NCBI RefSeq assembly: GCF_017809215.1
Contig: NZ_CP065424.1
Span: 3,628,001 to 3,692,000, forward strand
DNA: 64,000 bases
Direction: 5' to 3'
Origin: Heyndrickxia oleronia
GTDB taxonomy: Bacteria; Bacillota; Bacilli; Bacillales; Bacillaceae_C
Shown one piece after another: positions 8,571 to 17,901 of this stretch. The notes under the pieces are model-generated. The model had not been told where the DNA came from and searched no databases. It worked only from the letters and a program-made list of their open reading frames with translations. The translations under genes were made by a program, and so were the position numbers. Positions within the stretch are counted from its first letter, which is position 1; each line of letters begins with the position of its first letter.

Positions 8571-9203
8571 TCATTGTGAATAGGCCCGTATCATTTTTTC
8601 AACATATTCTTGTAAGCTCGTATATGCTGAATCCCCTTTTAAATATTGTTCTACCACGTTCAAAGGTAAAATAGCTCTATCTTTCTTTTTAGAGTAGAGG
8701 AGAGTATATGGCCTAGTAGTTTCAGCCACACAAGCAAGTGACTTAGAATGATGATAAACAGAGTTGAATTCATACCAAGTAAAATCCTGATTGATAGTCC
8801 TTTTTATTACTTCACCAATATATGCACCAATGCGATTTACCATATTATCAAGAGCTTCATTTAACAATACAGTACCCTTTTCGGTTTTCATTAGTTTTTT
8901 TGTATACAAATCAATATATTGAATACTTTCAATCGTGAAATCTAAATTTCTTTTTGTAAGGTTTTCTTGATCCCATCCTTCTTCTGAAACATCTTCATAC
9001 ATTAATTTCGCTATTCCCTTTAGATTGTCTTTTACTAATCCTTTTGATCTGAAATAGACAAACACTAGATTTCCCAAAAACAAACCTAGGCAACTGAAAA
9101 AAGTTGATGAAAGGTTTAACTGATGTTTAAATATTGCGCTCAACAAGATGCAACATAAAAATATACAAAAATAATATAGCAGATTCTTAATTAATAATTT
9201 CAT
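8571..9203 (-). CDS. Hypothetical membrane-anchored protein
   Basis: A 210-residue protein with two hydrophobic helices at the N-terminus (residues about 7-25 and 34-51), followed by a soluble, mainly helical domain of about 155 residues. I recognise no family motif. The topology suggests an anchored cytoplasmic or surface domain. It is flanked by terminator-like sequence upstream and stands alone. Confidence 0.65.
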   Translation of the reverse strand: MKLLIKNLLYYFCIFLCCILLSAIFKHQLNLSSTFFSCLGLFLGNLVFVYFRSKGLVKDNLKGIAKLMYEDVSEEGWDQENLTKRNLDFTIESIQYIDLYTKKLMKTEKGTVLLNEALDNMVNRIGAYIGEVIKRTINQDFTWYEFNSVYHHSKSLACVAETTRPYTLLYSKKKDRAILPLNVVEQYLKGDSAYTSLQEYVEKMIRAYSQ

Positions 9204-9325
9204 TTATGTATCCTCTAAAATTTCATTGAAATGATATTTCTTCCTTTTATAGTAATTGTTTGATTCATCTCTTTCATCTGGTAATTTCACCCTAATGACT
9301 ATTCTACATTTCGTTCACAATAATA

Positions 9326-9358
9326 AAAAACGTTTGGCAGTAATCTCCAAACGTTTTT
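9326..9358. terminator. Bidirectional-looking terminator
   Basis: AAAAACGTTTGG pairs with CCAAACGTTTTT across a 9-base loop, with A-run and T-run on either side. It lies downstream of the histidine kinase gene on the minus strand and upstream of the 9203 gene. Confidence 0.75.
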
Positions 9359-9494
9359 CCGTAATAATTTACATATGTTAATTGTATTTATTATCTAAGA
9401 ATGAAAGCTGTTAGAAAAATTATTTGCTACTATGTAAAAGATGAACTTAAAAAGATATATGTATAAATAAATTAATTGATATAAAAATGAACTT

Positions 9495-10550
9495 TTATGA
9501 AGGGTATAATGGCAACTGGATGGTAAAATTTGTTCCAATTCCTTCTTTACTTTTCACCATAATTTTCCCTTTATGGCTTGAGATAATATTTTGGGTAACC
9601 ATTAAACCTAGACCTGTTCCTTCCTTTTTGCTAGTAAAGAAGGATTGTCCAATATGATCTAATTTATCAGAAGGAATCCCTATTCCATTGTCTCGAATAT
9701 TCGTATAAACATATTTATCATCTTTATTAATATTTATGATAATTTCTCCGCTCTTATTAATAGCCTCGAGTGCATTTTTGATTAAATTAACAAAAACTTG
9801 CTTTAACTGAACCTTATCTCCTAGGACAAAAAGCTTTTTATATTTTCCCGTATAAATATTAATATTTATCTTCCTTTTAAATGCTTCCGTACTAAATAAA
9901 TTTACTGATTCATTTAAGATATCAAACAGGCTTTCAACTTGCCATACGGTTTCTTTAGGTTTTGCCAAAAATAATAATTCATTGGCAATATCCTCAATTT
10001 GCTGAATTTCTGTTTCAATTATATCTATGTATGTGTTATTAGCTATTTCTGCTTTTAATAATTGCAGAAATCCTTTAATAGCAGTGATGGGGTTACGGAT
10101 ATCATGTACAATACCTGCTGCTAATTCTCCAATAAGTGATAATTTTTCTGTTTGCATGATAAGGTGCTGAGCATGTTTTTTTTCGGTTATATCCCGTACA
10201 ACAATTTGGGACATCATCTTATTATTTGAATGTTTATAAGGTATGGCCATTATTTCTACATCAATTTCTGAACCATCTTTTTGAAACATTTTTTGTTCCA
10301 TTAATGGAGCAATCTCCATGTTTTCTGTCACTCGTCTTAGTCTTTCCTTACATATGGAATGAAATTCGGGATGTAAAAATTGATCGAATCTTTTACCAAG
10401 GATCTCATCATTTTCATTATATCCTAATAACAACTTACTTGCTTTATTGGCATAAACAATGATTCGGTCATCTAAAATAATATTTGCATTTAAACTTCCT
10501 TCTATGATTTGTTGAAAATCAAAATTCATATTTTTCATGATTATTTCCAT
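9495..10550 (-). CDS. PAS-domain sensor histidine kinase (sporulation-kinase type)
   Basis: A cytoplasmic 351-residue kinase: one PAS domain (residues about 10-120), then the dimerisation helix with the phospho-acceptor His149 in AGIVHDIRNPIT, and an ATPase domain with NLIKNALEA, DNGIGIP and GTGLGL boxes. The architecture and HisKA sequence resemble the KinE/KinC group that feeds phosphate to Spo0F in Bacillus; no response-regulator gene is adjacent, as usual for that group. GGAGG stands 7 bp before the start. It is divergent from the membrane protein at 10812. Assignment to the sporulation phosphorelay is inferred from similarity. Confidence 0.85.
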   Translation of the reverse strand: MEIIMKNMNFDFQQIIEGSLNANIILDDRIIVYANKASKLLLGYNENDEILGKRFDQFLHPEFHSICKERLRRVTENMEIAPLMEQKMFQKDGSEIDVEIMAIPYKHSNNKMMSQIVVRDITEKKHAQHLIMQTEKLSLIGELAAGIVHDIRNPITAIKGFLQLLKAEIANNTYIDIIETEIQQIEDIANELLFLAKPKETVWQVESLFDILNESVNLFSTEAFKRKININIYTGKYKKLFVLGDKVQLKQVFVNLIKNALEAINKSGEIIININKDDKYVYTNIRDNGIGIPSDKLDHIGQSFFTSKKEGTGLGLMVTQNIISSHKGKIMVKSKEGIGTNFTIQLPLYPS

Positions 10551-10811
10551 TGATTAACCTCCTTTGCAATTTATTTATATACCCAAAATAAATTTAATTA
10601 AACATTATTACACAGCCAAATCAGAATAATATCATTATTTATTCATTTCGAATATTAACTTGATTTTTTTCAGACCTATTCCATTAGTTGTTCTACCAAT
10701 AGTTACATTTTTGAAGGAAATTTGATTAGGGCATATTAAAATAGAAAATAAACTCTCGAGAGATGGAAGTAAATTTACCCGTAGAATAATTAATTAGGGG
10801 GTTAGAGTAAT

Positions 10812-11282
10812 GTGGCAAGACAAAAACCAACAGAAGCATTATTATGGAGTATCGCTTTCCCAGGATTCGGTCAAATTATTAATGGTAAGTATGTAAAAGG
10901 ACTTGTTTTTTTAATATTGGAAGTATTAATTAATGTCAAAGCTCATTTTAATGCGATTATCATATTGAGTTTTCATGGAGAAATTGAAAAATCCATTGCA
11001 CTGGCAAATTATGATTGGCTCATGTTTTACCCATGTTTATATTTCTTTTCAATGTGGGATGCATTCAAAGATGCAGGTGGTGGCAAAAAATCTTATACAT
11101 CCATCATATTTGTGTTCACCGCATATACCGTTACAGTTGGCACAATATACTCATCAACATTTACATTATTCGGCCAGTTATTTGGTCCGATTTGGTTACC
11201 GATTTTGTCTGTTGTACCAGGGATAGCCATTGGTTGGGCAATCAAAGCATTACTAATTAGATTCAAAAATAAGGTGGAATAA
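10812..11282 (+). CDS. Small polytopic membrane protein, TM2-like
   Basis: A 156-residue protein with about four membrane segments. The N-terminus AFPGFGQIINGKYVKG resembles the TM2-type signature in which a Pro-Gly-Phe-Gly-Gln turn precedes paired helices. The start is a GTG at 10812 with AGGGGG about 10 bp upstream; an overlapping ATG in another frame leads nowhere. It lies between a divergent PAS kinase and a downstream STAS protein, so it may belong to a signalling group, but no function is established. Confidence 0.7.
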   Translation: MARQKPTEALLWSIAFPGFGQIINGKYVKGLVFLILEVLINVKAHFNAIIILSFHGEIEKSIALANYDWLMFYPCLYFFSMWDAFKDAGGGKKSYTSIIFVFTAYTVTVGTIYSSTFTLFGQLFGPIWLPILSVVPGIAIGWAIKALLIRFKNKVE

Positions 11283-11387
11283 TAGTCTTTGTTATAACCC
11301 CTTTCTTATTTAAATATTAATAATATTCCCTCCAAAAGAATAAAGATATATAATTAATTGGTAACTTTGATTTGGGGGTGGAAAAAT

Positions 11388-12209
11388 ATGCATAGAAATA
11401 ATGATTTGTATAATTTTTTATTAAATAAAATCAACCAATTAACTGAGGATTGGTATGACTCATTAAATAAAGATGATGATAATGGTGTTTATAGTTCCAA
11501 TAATTCTGAAGTTATAAGGAAATTAAAAAGGCAAAATAATGATTTCCATAAGCACTTATGCAAAGTATTTATTGAAGAGGAAGCAAAATTTTTTAATTCC
11601 TTTGAGGAATGGATCAATGAAGTTGCCTATGATGAAGAGCATGTAAAAACTCCTATTAACAGAATAATAAGGGAGTTTTTTCGAGTGCAGGATCAATACT
11701 TCCATTTAATAGAAGAGTTTATATCAATAAATGAAGGGGAATATAATCATTCGCAAATTCATTCCTGGCATTTAGTCATTATTAAAGCTTTTAGTAAAGT
11801 CATTGAAAAATTTACTGAAGCAAATAATAAAGCACAACAAGATACTATTCGTGAATTGAGCACCCCAGTAATTTCACTAAACAAGAATAGTGCTCTACTA
11901 CCTTTAATCGGAGACATTGACTTTGATAAAAGCTTATTAATAGAACGTACACTTCAAAAGTGTGCACAGAACGGTATTCAAACACTTTACATAGATTTAT
12001 CAGGTGTACATACAATTGATGAAGAGTCTGTCTATCATCTCTCCCAATTAATCGATGCCCTACAACTAATCGGTGTAAAAACGATATTGTCTGGCCTCCA
12101 CCCTAAAATAGCTATGGCTGCTATTCACTTAAATCTGCCTTTAAATAAGGTAACAATCAAAGCTTCCCTTGCACAAGCCCTTGATGAAGAAAAAGCTGTT
12201 AATTATTAA
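11388..12209 (+). CDS. RsbR-family STAS protein lacking the usual phosphorylation sites
   Basis: A 273-residue protein with a helical N-terminal sensor-like domain and a C-terminal STAS domain (about residues 160-270), the RsbR layout of the stressosome, which controls sigma-B. GGGGGTGG sets the start at 11388 rather than the upstream GTG at 11358. In the STAS domain the sequence DLSGVHTIDEESV aligns with RsbR DITGV..VDT; the phospho-Thr position is Glu212. The second Thr site aligns with Ala244 (HPKIAMAAIHL). If the alignment holds, the protein cannot be switched in the normal way. No RsbS, RsbT or RsbX gene is nearby. Confidence 0.82.
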   Translation: MHRNNDLYNFLLNKINQLTEDWYDSLNKDDDNGVYSSNNSEVIRKLKRQNNDFHKHLCKVFIEEEAKFFNSFEEWINEVAYDEEHVKTPINRIIREFFRVQDQYFHLIEEFISINEGEYNHSQIHSWHLVIIKAFSKVIEKFTEANNKAQQDTIRELSTPVISLNKNSALLPLIGDIDFDKSLLIERTLQKCAQNGIQTLYIDLSGVHTIDEESVYHLSQLIDALQLIGVKTILSGLHPKIAMAAIHLNLPLNKVTIKASLAQALDEEKAVNY

Positions 12210-12218
12210 AGGGTAAAA

Positions 12219-12299
12219 GGGGGGTCTGACCCCAAATTCTTGTATCTAATACAGAAAAGCTATATGTATTCTAGATATCCCGGGTGGGGGTCTGACCCC
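12219..12299. repeat. Two copies of the palindrome GGGGTCTGACCCC
   Basis: GGGGTCTGACCCC occurs at 12221-12233 and again at 12287-12299, 66 bp apart, each preceded by extra G residues. GC-rich palindromes stand out in this AT-rich sequence and resemble REP-type units that some IS200-like (RAYT) transposases mobilise. The rest of the 12210-12574 gap holds a (TA)n run and the promoter of the hydrolase gene. Confidence 0.7.
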
Positions 12300-12574
12300 A
12301 GATTGGCTTCTTTCCTACTTCATTTTCCCCCTTTTTTAATTTCCTTTATCATTCTAATATTCATGTGTTTATGAAAATTAATTAGTAATAATGGATGTAG
12401 CATGGTTTTAAGCTATGCTTTATTGCAATCTTGTACTAATCCACATCTATTTTTGCTGTTTTATAGAAGGAATATGTAACTATTTGTGGAATTTTTACAA
12501 AGCTATGAGTCTCTAGAATTGTGAAAACAAAATAAAGTATATTCTTATATATATATATATATGGGGGAATTTTT

Positions 12575-13672
12575 ATGTTCACTAATTTAAAGGTTGGTAG
12601 AGTAGTTAAAGTTGTAGAGGATACAAGTCGAAAAGAGATATATACAAAAGGTAGAGGATCGCGCTCTTTTCCTATCAGCATCTTTTACCCAGCATTAGAG
12701 AATACAATAACTGACATAGAAACAAATCTTATCTCTCTTTTCTCCCCTGCCATTCAAGAAGCAATAGACATCTTTTCCAATGTAGGGATTCATATTGAAA
12801 AGTTAAAAGAGGTTATTATTTCTGTTAAAGATCATGCGACTCCTATTCCAAATACTTCATTTCCGGTCGTATTATTTTCTCCAGGATTTGGGATCGATCG
12901 AGATTTGTATCTTGAGATCACAACAGCATTAGTCCAAAAAGGATACATTGTTGTTGCAATTAGTGTACCATATGATAGTTTCTTAACGGTCTTTCCTAAT
13001 GGAGAAGTTATCACACAAGCAGAAAGACATCCAAATGACGAAACACAGATCAAAACTAGAATGCAGGATGTACAATTAGTAGTGGATTCTTTAGAAAAAT
13101 GGAACCAGGAGAAATTTTTCAATGGATTATTTGACACCGATAAAATTGCCGTATTAGGCCATTCACTAGGTGGAGCAACCGTTTTCAATATTGCTGCTAT
13201 TGAAGAACGTATACGATGTGCCATTTTATATGATGCAAGTTTGCATTTAATCGATCACAAGATGCCTAATATCCCCATTCTGAATATTCGTCAAGAAGCC
13301 ACTTCTTATGAAGAGTATCTCGATGCAATTTTAGACGAAGATGACGAAGAACAGAGCAAAAATATTGCTAAACGCTATATCAAGAAACAAATGGAAATGT
13401 ATGAGCATTTACCTAAAAGTAGCTCATTTATAAAAGTAATCGGTGCGAAGCATTTATCATTTTCAACGATTAGTAGGCTTATCTCTGATGAATCACCTGA
13501 TGTAATGAAGTCCATTCAAGAACTAACGATAGCATTTCTTCAGGAATTCTTAAGTGGAAATAGTGGAGTGTATGAAGACAGGATTAACGATCAAAACAGA
13601 CCGACTAATTGTATCAAATTCGATGGAAGTGGATTACCTATTGGCAATGGCGAATCAAATGTCATTAGGTAA
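12575..13672 (+). CDS. Alpha/beta hydrolase, PAF-acetylhydrolase-like
   Basis: A 365-residue hydrolase with the nucleophile elbow GHSLGG (Ser about residue 197), a probable acid in LYDAS and a His in GAKHLSFS (about residue 292). FPVVLFSPGFG, just before the first strand-helix unit, fits the platelet-activating-factor acetylhydrolase-like family. A long acidic helix (LDEDDEEQSKN) interrupts the fold before the His. No signal peptide is visible, so it probably acts in the cytoplasm. GGGGG precedes the ATG at good spacing. The ester substrate is unknown. Confidence 0.8.
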   Translation: MFTNLKVGRVVKVVEDTSRKEIYTKGRGSRSFPISIFYPALENTITDIETNLISLFSPAIQEAIDIFSNVGIHIEKLKEVIISVKDHATPIPNTSFPVVLFSPGFGIDRDLYLEITTALVQKGYIVVAISVPYDSFLTVFPNGEVITQAERHPNDETQIKTRMQDVQLVVDSLEKWNQEKFFNGLFDTDKIAVLGHSLGGATVFNIAAIEERIRCAILYDASLHLIDHKMPNIPILNIRQEATSYEEYLDAILDEDDEEQSKNIAKRYIKKQMEMYEHLPKSSSFIKVIGAKHLSFSTISRLISDESPDVMKSIQELTIAFLQEFLSGNSGVYEDRINDQNRPTNCIKFDGSGLPIGNGESNVIR

Positions 13673-13733
13673 TTCCGGGAATAGCGATGATTATTTGAAA
13701 GAAATTGTCCATGAATCTTGATTGACCAAGTAT

Positions 13734-13767
13734 TTTCGGGACTCTTTCCATTGAATGAGTCCCGAAA
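13734..13767. terminator. Hairpin between convergent genes
   Basis: TTTCGGGACTC pairs perfectly with GAGTCCCGAAA. It lies between the convergent hydrolase and anti-sigma genes and may end transcription from both sides, although flanking T-runs are short. Confidence 0.65.
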
Positions 13768-13801
13768 TGAATGATCGTAAGAGCTAAGTTTATTACATGG
13801 T

Positions 13802-15409
13802 TTATTTAAGAATAACAGTTTTCGGACGTTCCTCGTAAACTGTAAATAAAAAAATATTTAAAGTAAGATCTTTATCCTTTATATTTTTAAATGTTTCTAC
13901 TTGATTATTATGTCGATGCAATCCATCCTCGGAACGCTTATCAGCAAAAATCCTTTTGTCCTTTTTATAAATGACACTTTGTGTAATCCCACCAAAGCGA
14001 TTGTCATTACTTTCAGACTCTACAATCAAATCATTACCCTTAGAATAATAAGTAATTTCTATTGGAAAACCTTTTATTTCAGTGTGAATGGTATTTGGTT
14101 CATTAGAAATGTTTGTAAGGCGTACTTTGTCTTGTTTTCCCCCTTTATAACTAACTCTCGCATTATTGAAGGATAGTGAAATTTGTTTACTTTTTATATT
14201 TTCTAATACTCCCTGAGTTTCAAAAGAAATATAGCCTTCACTATCTATATATCCTTCCAAACTTTCATCTCCAATTTGCAAAGTTACTTCATTATAATTA
14301 ATAAAAACTTCATTTGATTCACTATTACTATTTTTCTTGTCAAAATATATCTTCACTCTACTTGGAGTGATGACTAAGTTTTTCAATTGAAGCTTCTGGA
14401 TCCCCATATCAATTGTTTTGTTTAATTTCATCGTATAGGTAGATTTTTTTGCAAGATTATAATTATATTCAAATTCCAGCTGCCACATTTCAGGATAATA
14501 ATTGCCTCTATCATTATATGCTAAACTCATTTCTACATTATCCAGTTCATTTTTATCCAGCCTGAATGATTCACTGAGTTTTAGAACATTCGGTTGGGGA
14601 CGTTTATATACTACTCCTGAACTTAAAATGCGTTTATCTTGAAAACTAAAAACTAAGGAAGCATGATCGATATTATTTTTCTCTTCTAATTCAATAAGAT
14701 AATCTATTTGATACTCCCCGTTACGATATTCATTAGAAATGAACTTGATTTGAGATATGCCGTCTTGATTTATTGGAATCGTTTTTGTATCGTCCTGAAT
14801 CAAAGATTTAAGCTTTACTGTTTTCGTTTGTATTTCGGAAAGACCACCAATTTGGAGAATGACTTTACTATCCGCTGAAATCTCTTTATCAGTATGCAAG
14901 TAGCCGACTAATTTATCATATTTTTTATTATAAACTACAGTTGCATCAAGCTTCTCTTCTTTTCCATCTTCCATTATTAACAGTGCATCATCAAACCCTG
15001 CTGCACTTATTGAATGATCATGATCGATATCTAAGCTAATATTAATAGTAGTACCATTTTCATCCGAAACGACATTATGCACCTGTAACACTCCGAGTCC
15101 ATTTTTTGTCGTTTTGTTGATTTCTTGTCCGAATCCATTTTCTAAAGAGGTAATAATTCCATTTCCATTTATATCTCGCATCCATTCTAAAAGTTCATTC
15201 GAGTATTTTGCCAATACAGGAGTAGTTGTTAAAACGATAGCCATTAATATTACAGAGATTACAAGCTTTGGCTTCATTAAACGTTTAGTTGTGGCCTGAT
15301 CACCCTTTTGAAGATTAGAAACAACTTTATTCCACATTTTATTTTCATTAGGAATATCAATATTATCGTTTTTTACTTTTACCTTTAATAGATCCTCAAT
15401 ACTTCTCAA
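13802..15409 (-). CDS. Membrane-anchored anti-sigma factor (DUF4179-type)
   Basis: A protein of about 535 residues with a short cytoplasmic N-terminus that would hold the sigma factor, a single membrane helix (around VISVILMAIVLTTTPVLA) and a large extracellular beta-rich region. This is the DUF4179 layout seen next to ECF sigma genes in Bacillus. It overlaps the sigma gene by about 14 bp, indicating coupling. The start is uncertain: TTG at 15409 has GGAGG 7 bp upstream; ATG at 15415 is too close to that site; TTG at 15427 is further out. The signal sensed outside the cell is unknown. Confidence 0.82.
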   Translation of the reverse strand: MRSIEDLLKVKVKNDNIDIPNENKMWNKVVSNLQKGDQATTKRLMKPKLVISVILMAIVLTTTPVLAKYSNELLEWMRDINGNGIITSLENGFGQEINKTTKNGLGVLQVHNVVSDENGTTINISLDIDHDHSISAAGFDDALLIMEDGKEEKLDATVVYNKKYDKLVGYLHTDKEISADSKVILQIGGLSEIQTKTVKLKSLIQDDTKTIPINQDGISQIKFISNEYRNGEYQIDYLIELEEKNNIDHASLVFSFQDKRILSSGVVYKRPQPNVLKLSESFRLDKNELDNVEMSLAYNDRGNYYPEMWQLEFEYNYNLAKKSTYTMKLNKTIDMGIQKLQLKNLVITPSRVKIYFDKKNSNSESNEVFINYNEVTLQIGDESLEGYIDSEGYISFETQGVLENIKSKQISLSFNNARVSYKGGKQDKVRLTNISNEPNTIHTEIKGFPIEITYYSKGNDLIVESESNDNRFGGITQSVIYKKDKRIFADKRSEDGLHRHNNQVETFKNIKDKDLTLNIFLFTVYEERPKTVILK

Positions 15410-15938
15410 GTCCATTCCTCCATTCAATGAAAAGATTTTTATCCTCCTGAATTAACTTTTTAATTAATTGTTTTCCTTTAAAATGTCTAGACTTTACCGT
15501 ACCTTCGGGGATCTTTAAAATATCTGCTATTTCTTTATCTTTACATTCATGAACATACTTTAATACCATGACTTTTCTTAAGCGAATAGGTAGTTTATTC
15601 ATTAATTCAACTACTTCACTGTTACTTTCACTCTTTTCGATTTTTTGTTCGATAGTTGGGCTGTCCCCAAAACGCATGAATGTAAGAAGTTGAACAGTTT
15701 CCTTTAATATCATTCTTTTATTTCTCTTTAAATAATTTCGTGACATGTTCATGGCAATACTAAGTAGCCAGGATTTTTGATTTTGAATCGCTTGAAAATC
15801 CTCACATAATGCTTTAGTAAAAACGTCCTGGCATAGATCTTCCGCATCATATTTATTTTGAACCATATAATAACAAGCTCGAAAAACATCTTTATAATAA
15901 GTATGAAATAGCTCCTTCCCTTCATTAACTTGTTCCAT
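15396..15938 (-). CDS. ECF-type RNA polymerase sigma factor
   Basis: A 180-residue sigma factor with region 2 (YYMVQNKYDAEDLCQDVFTKAL) and region 4 (LPIRLRKVMVLKYVHECKDKEIADIL, then IPEGTVKSR). No regions 1 or 3 are present, as expected for ECF sigma factors. It is followed and overlapped by its presumed anti-sigma factor, whose extracellular domain would release it on a surface signal. ECF operons usually transcribe themselves, but I could not pick out a convincing ECF promoter upstream. Confidence 0.9.
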   Translation of the reverse strand: MEQVNEGKELFHTYYKDVFRACYYMVQNKYDAEDLCQDVFTKALCEDFQAIQNQKSWLLSIAMNMSRNYLKRNKRMILKETVQLLTFMRFGDSPTIEQKIEKSESNSEVVELMNKLPIRLRKVMVLKYVHECKDKEIADILKIPEGTVKSRHFKGKQLIKKLIQEDKNLFIEWRNGLEKY

Positions 15939-16303
15939 TAATCCACCCCCCTATTTTATTTTTAAAGCTCTTCTCTAAAACACTTGTTAAATATCCTTGC
16001 TGCATTTCAACTGTAAAATCTCCCTTTCTGATTTTCCTATATACAAGAGACTTTTATCGTTGTTTACTATTACTAAGAATTTCTAAGATTAGAATCGAGA
16101 CTTGAAACCTGACTTTTTAAACGCAGGAATCTATGAGAAAAGAGCCTTTTCTATACAAGTAACAATTTTATTGATTAAAACGTTCATTTTAATTAATAAA
16201 ATTTTACTGAAGGCAAAAAAAAGCGCGATCTCCTTGTTAAAGGGATCGCTTCCATTTATCGATAATGGATTATAATTTCACCTCTGATATACCAATGAGA
16301 AGC
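15939..16303. other. Intergenic region with a minus-strand terminator
   Basis: About 365 bases. The left part should contain the sigma-operon promoter, though no clear ECF consensus is visible. On the right, a hairpin at 16225-16249 (GCGATCCCTTTAACAAGG on the minus strand) followed by a U-run ends the acetyltransferase transcript. Confidence 0.5.
16215..16249 (-). terminator. Terminator of the acetyltransferase gene
   Basis: On the minus strand, GCGATCCCTT pairs with AAGGAGATCGC and runs into TTTTTTTT. The core CCTTTAACAAGG recurs in terminators at 31338 and 61967. Confidence 0.8.
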
Positions 16304-16876
16304 TTATAAATCTAGATACCATATAAATTGAATTTCATCTTTTATTTCAGCATCTTTGTAATAGGCATATTCGTCTACTTTTCCTAATATCGCACCATGT
16401 TTATGATAAAATTTACAAGCTGGAACATTATTATTTTGGCACTCTATTTTCATTTGCTTTAATCCATTTGATTTAGACCATTCAACAGCCTTCTTAAATA
16501 ATTCTGTACCTACACCTTGTTGCTTATATCTATCATCCACTCTAATATCCCATAGCACACTCATATCATCTCGACCATCGAGCACTTCAACATCTTTTGT
16601 TTTTGAAGCTATAGTCACAGCACCAATAGGTATATCATTATCAAATGCCATAAAAAATGCCCAATTAGAAATATCGAAACTTTGAGAATAGTTTATTGCC
16701 AGTTCATATACACCTAAATCTTTTATGTACTCTTTAACTGGGGTTTCTTTTAATAGAAATCCTCCTAATCCATTGTCAATCTTTTCTATACTAAATATAC
16801 TCTTTACATGTATTAGCATAGGAATCCTGTCATATTCATTTAAAAATGATTCATCAATTTCTCTATATGTAATCAA
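16304..16876 (-). CDS. GNAT acetyltransferase, streptothricin-acetyltransferase-like
   Basis: A 190-residue GNAT enzyme. The acetyl-CoA loop is RYKQQGVGTELFKKAVEW and the C-terminal half (IECQNNNVPACKFYHKHGA, then a FIWYL end) resembles streptothricin acetyltransferases of Bacillus. It starts with TTG at 16876, with GGGAGGGG about 8 bp upstream. Streptothricin resistance is possible but not shown; many related enzymes act on other amines. It lies 46 bp after a small membrane protein gene on the same strand. Confidence 0.75.
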   Translation of the reverse strand: MITYREIDESFLNEYDRIPMLIHVKSIFSIEKIDNGLGGFLLKETPVKEYIKDLGVYELAINYSQSFDISNWAFFMAFDNDIPIGAVTIASKTKDVEVLDGRDDMSVLWDIRVDDRYKQQGVGTELFKKAVEWSKSNGLKQMKIECQNNNVPACKFYHKHGAILGKVDEYAYYKDAEIKDEIQFIWYLDL

Positions 16877-16922
16877 CTATTCATCCCCTCCCATCAATGA
16901 ATCATTTCTGGTTTGGGTTTAT

Positions 16923-17159
16923 TCAATTCTTTGTTGTTTTGCCTATTTTTTGAGACAGAATATAGGAAGCTGTAGCAGTAATCAATATTATCAGTAGTGG
17001 CATTGCAGAAGTTCCTCCAAACACTACCTCTTGAGGATGATTACCCTCTAATATCGAAGGATCTGGAGTATATACTGCAGTTAAAATGAGACCTGATATT
17101 ATTTGTAATACCGTATAAAACAATAGAAAACTAACGATAAAAATAATATATTTTTTCAT
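16923..17159 (-). CDS. Small two-helix membrane protein
   Basis: A protein of 78 residues with two hydrophobic segments (residues about 4-26 and 48-66) joined by a short extracellular loop. The ATG at 17159 has GGAGG 7 bp upstream; a GTG two codons earlier is too close to that site. It is probably co-transcribed with the acetyltransferase gene downstream. I do not recognise the family. Confidence 0.6.
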   Translation of the reverse strand: MKKYIIFIVSFLLFYTVLQIISGLILTAVYTPDPSILEGNHPQEVVFGGTSAMPLLIILITATASYILSQKIGKTTKN

Positions 17160-17339
17160 ATACACCCTCCTTTTTTAGAATTATTTGTAATTTTAGTTTA
17201 TCATACTAATTGTTTATAGCATGATTAATCCCTTATGTTTTTTCGTTTTGATATAGTTTTCTTTAAATATTTTTACTTTTTTGAATACACTTTCCATTTT
17301 ATGCTATTATTGAGAGTAAAAGGGGGGATGAATTAAACG

Positions 17340-17660
17340 ATGAAAAAGTTATTAACGATCTTCGCTACATTAATCATTTTATTCATACTCAGCTTCGGAA
17401 CAGCGTATTTTACAAATACAAAAGTGATAGACATTACATTTTTTGTAGGTGTAATAGTTACTGTAGTTATTTGGTTCTTTTCTTCAAAGGGAGGTATAAC
17501 CAGTCATAGCTTAGATATGCAAGTTCAATCGACGACTGGATACAAAATTGAACAACAAAGATATAAATTTTCACCTACTATTACATTCCTCACATCACTC
17601 ATTTACACCATCATTTCTTTAATTGTATTACTAATCTATTATAGAGATTATTTGCTGTGA
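17340..17660 (+). CDS. Small three-helix membrane protein, paralog of the gene at 17902
   Basis: A 106-residue protein with a hydrophobic N-terminus, a second helix at about 33-47 and a C-terminal helix. Its central FFSSKGGITSHSLDMQVQS and terminal YTIISLIVLLIYYRDY match equivalent positions of the convergent gene at 17902-18255 (FFNSSGGFASELTNSKLQS, YTIITGILTFIFYKDF). GGGGGGATG precedes the start. No function is known. Confidence 0.65.
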   Translation: MKKLLTIFATLIILFILSFGTAYFTNTKVIDITFFVGVIVTVVIWFFSSKGGITSHSLDMQVQSTTGYKIEQQRYKFSPTITFLTSLIYTIISLIVLLIYYRDYLL

Positions 17661-17825
17661 TTCATTATCCATATGCTCTTGTTAACCAACAGGAATAGGA
17701 ATGAATTAGCACTAAAAGATCATGATAAATAGCGTCTTTTGCTAAAAGGAGCTACCATAATTACCTTAATAAACAAAATCTGGTTCAGAATTATGTCTCA
17801 AATTGTTTATTTATTAAACGGGATT

Positions 17826-17853
17826 AGCGAGTATTGGAAATACTCGCTTTTTA
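17826..17853 (+). terminator. Terminator between the paralogous membrane genes
   Basis: AGCGAGTATT and AATACTCGCT form a perfect 10-bp stem with a 3-base loop, followed by TTTTTATATT. Confidence 0.85.
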
Positions 17854-17901
17854 TATTAAGTCATGCATAAGAAGGAAAATTTAATTATCATACATGAATG
17901 T

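Noticed and set aside
12545..12563. (TA)n run before the hydrolase gene as a mobile or regulatory repeat
   Set aside because: A simple short dinucleotide tract in AT-rich DNA, probably part of the promoter region.
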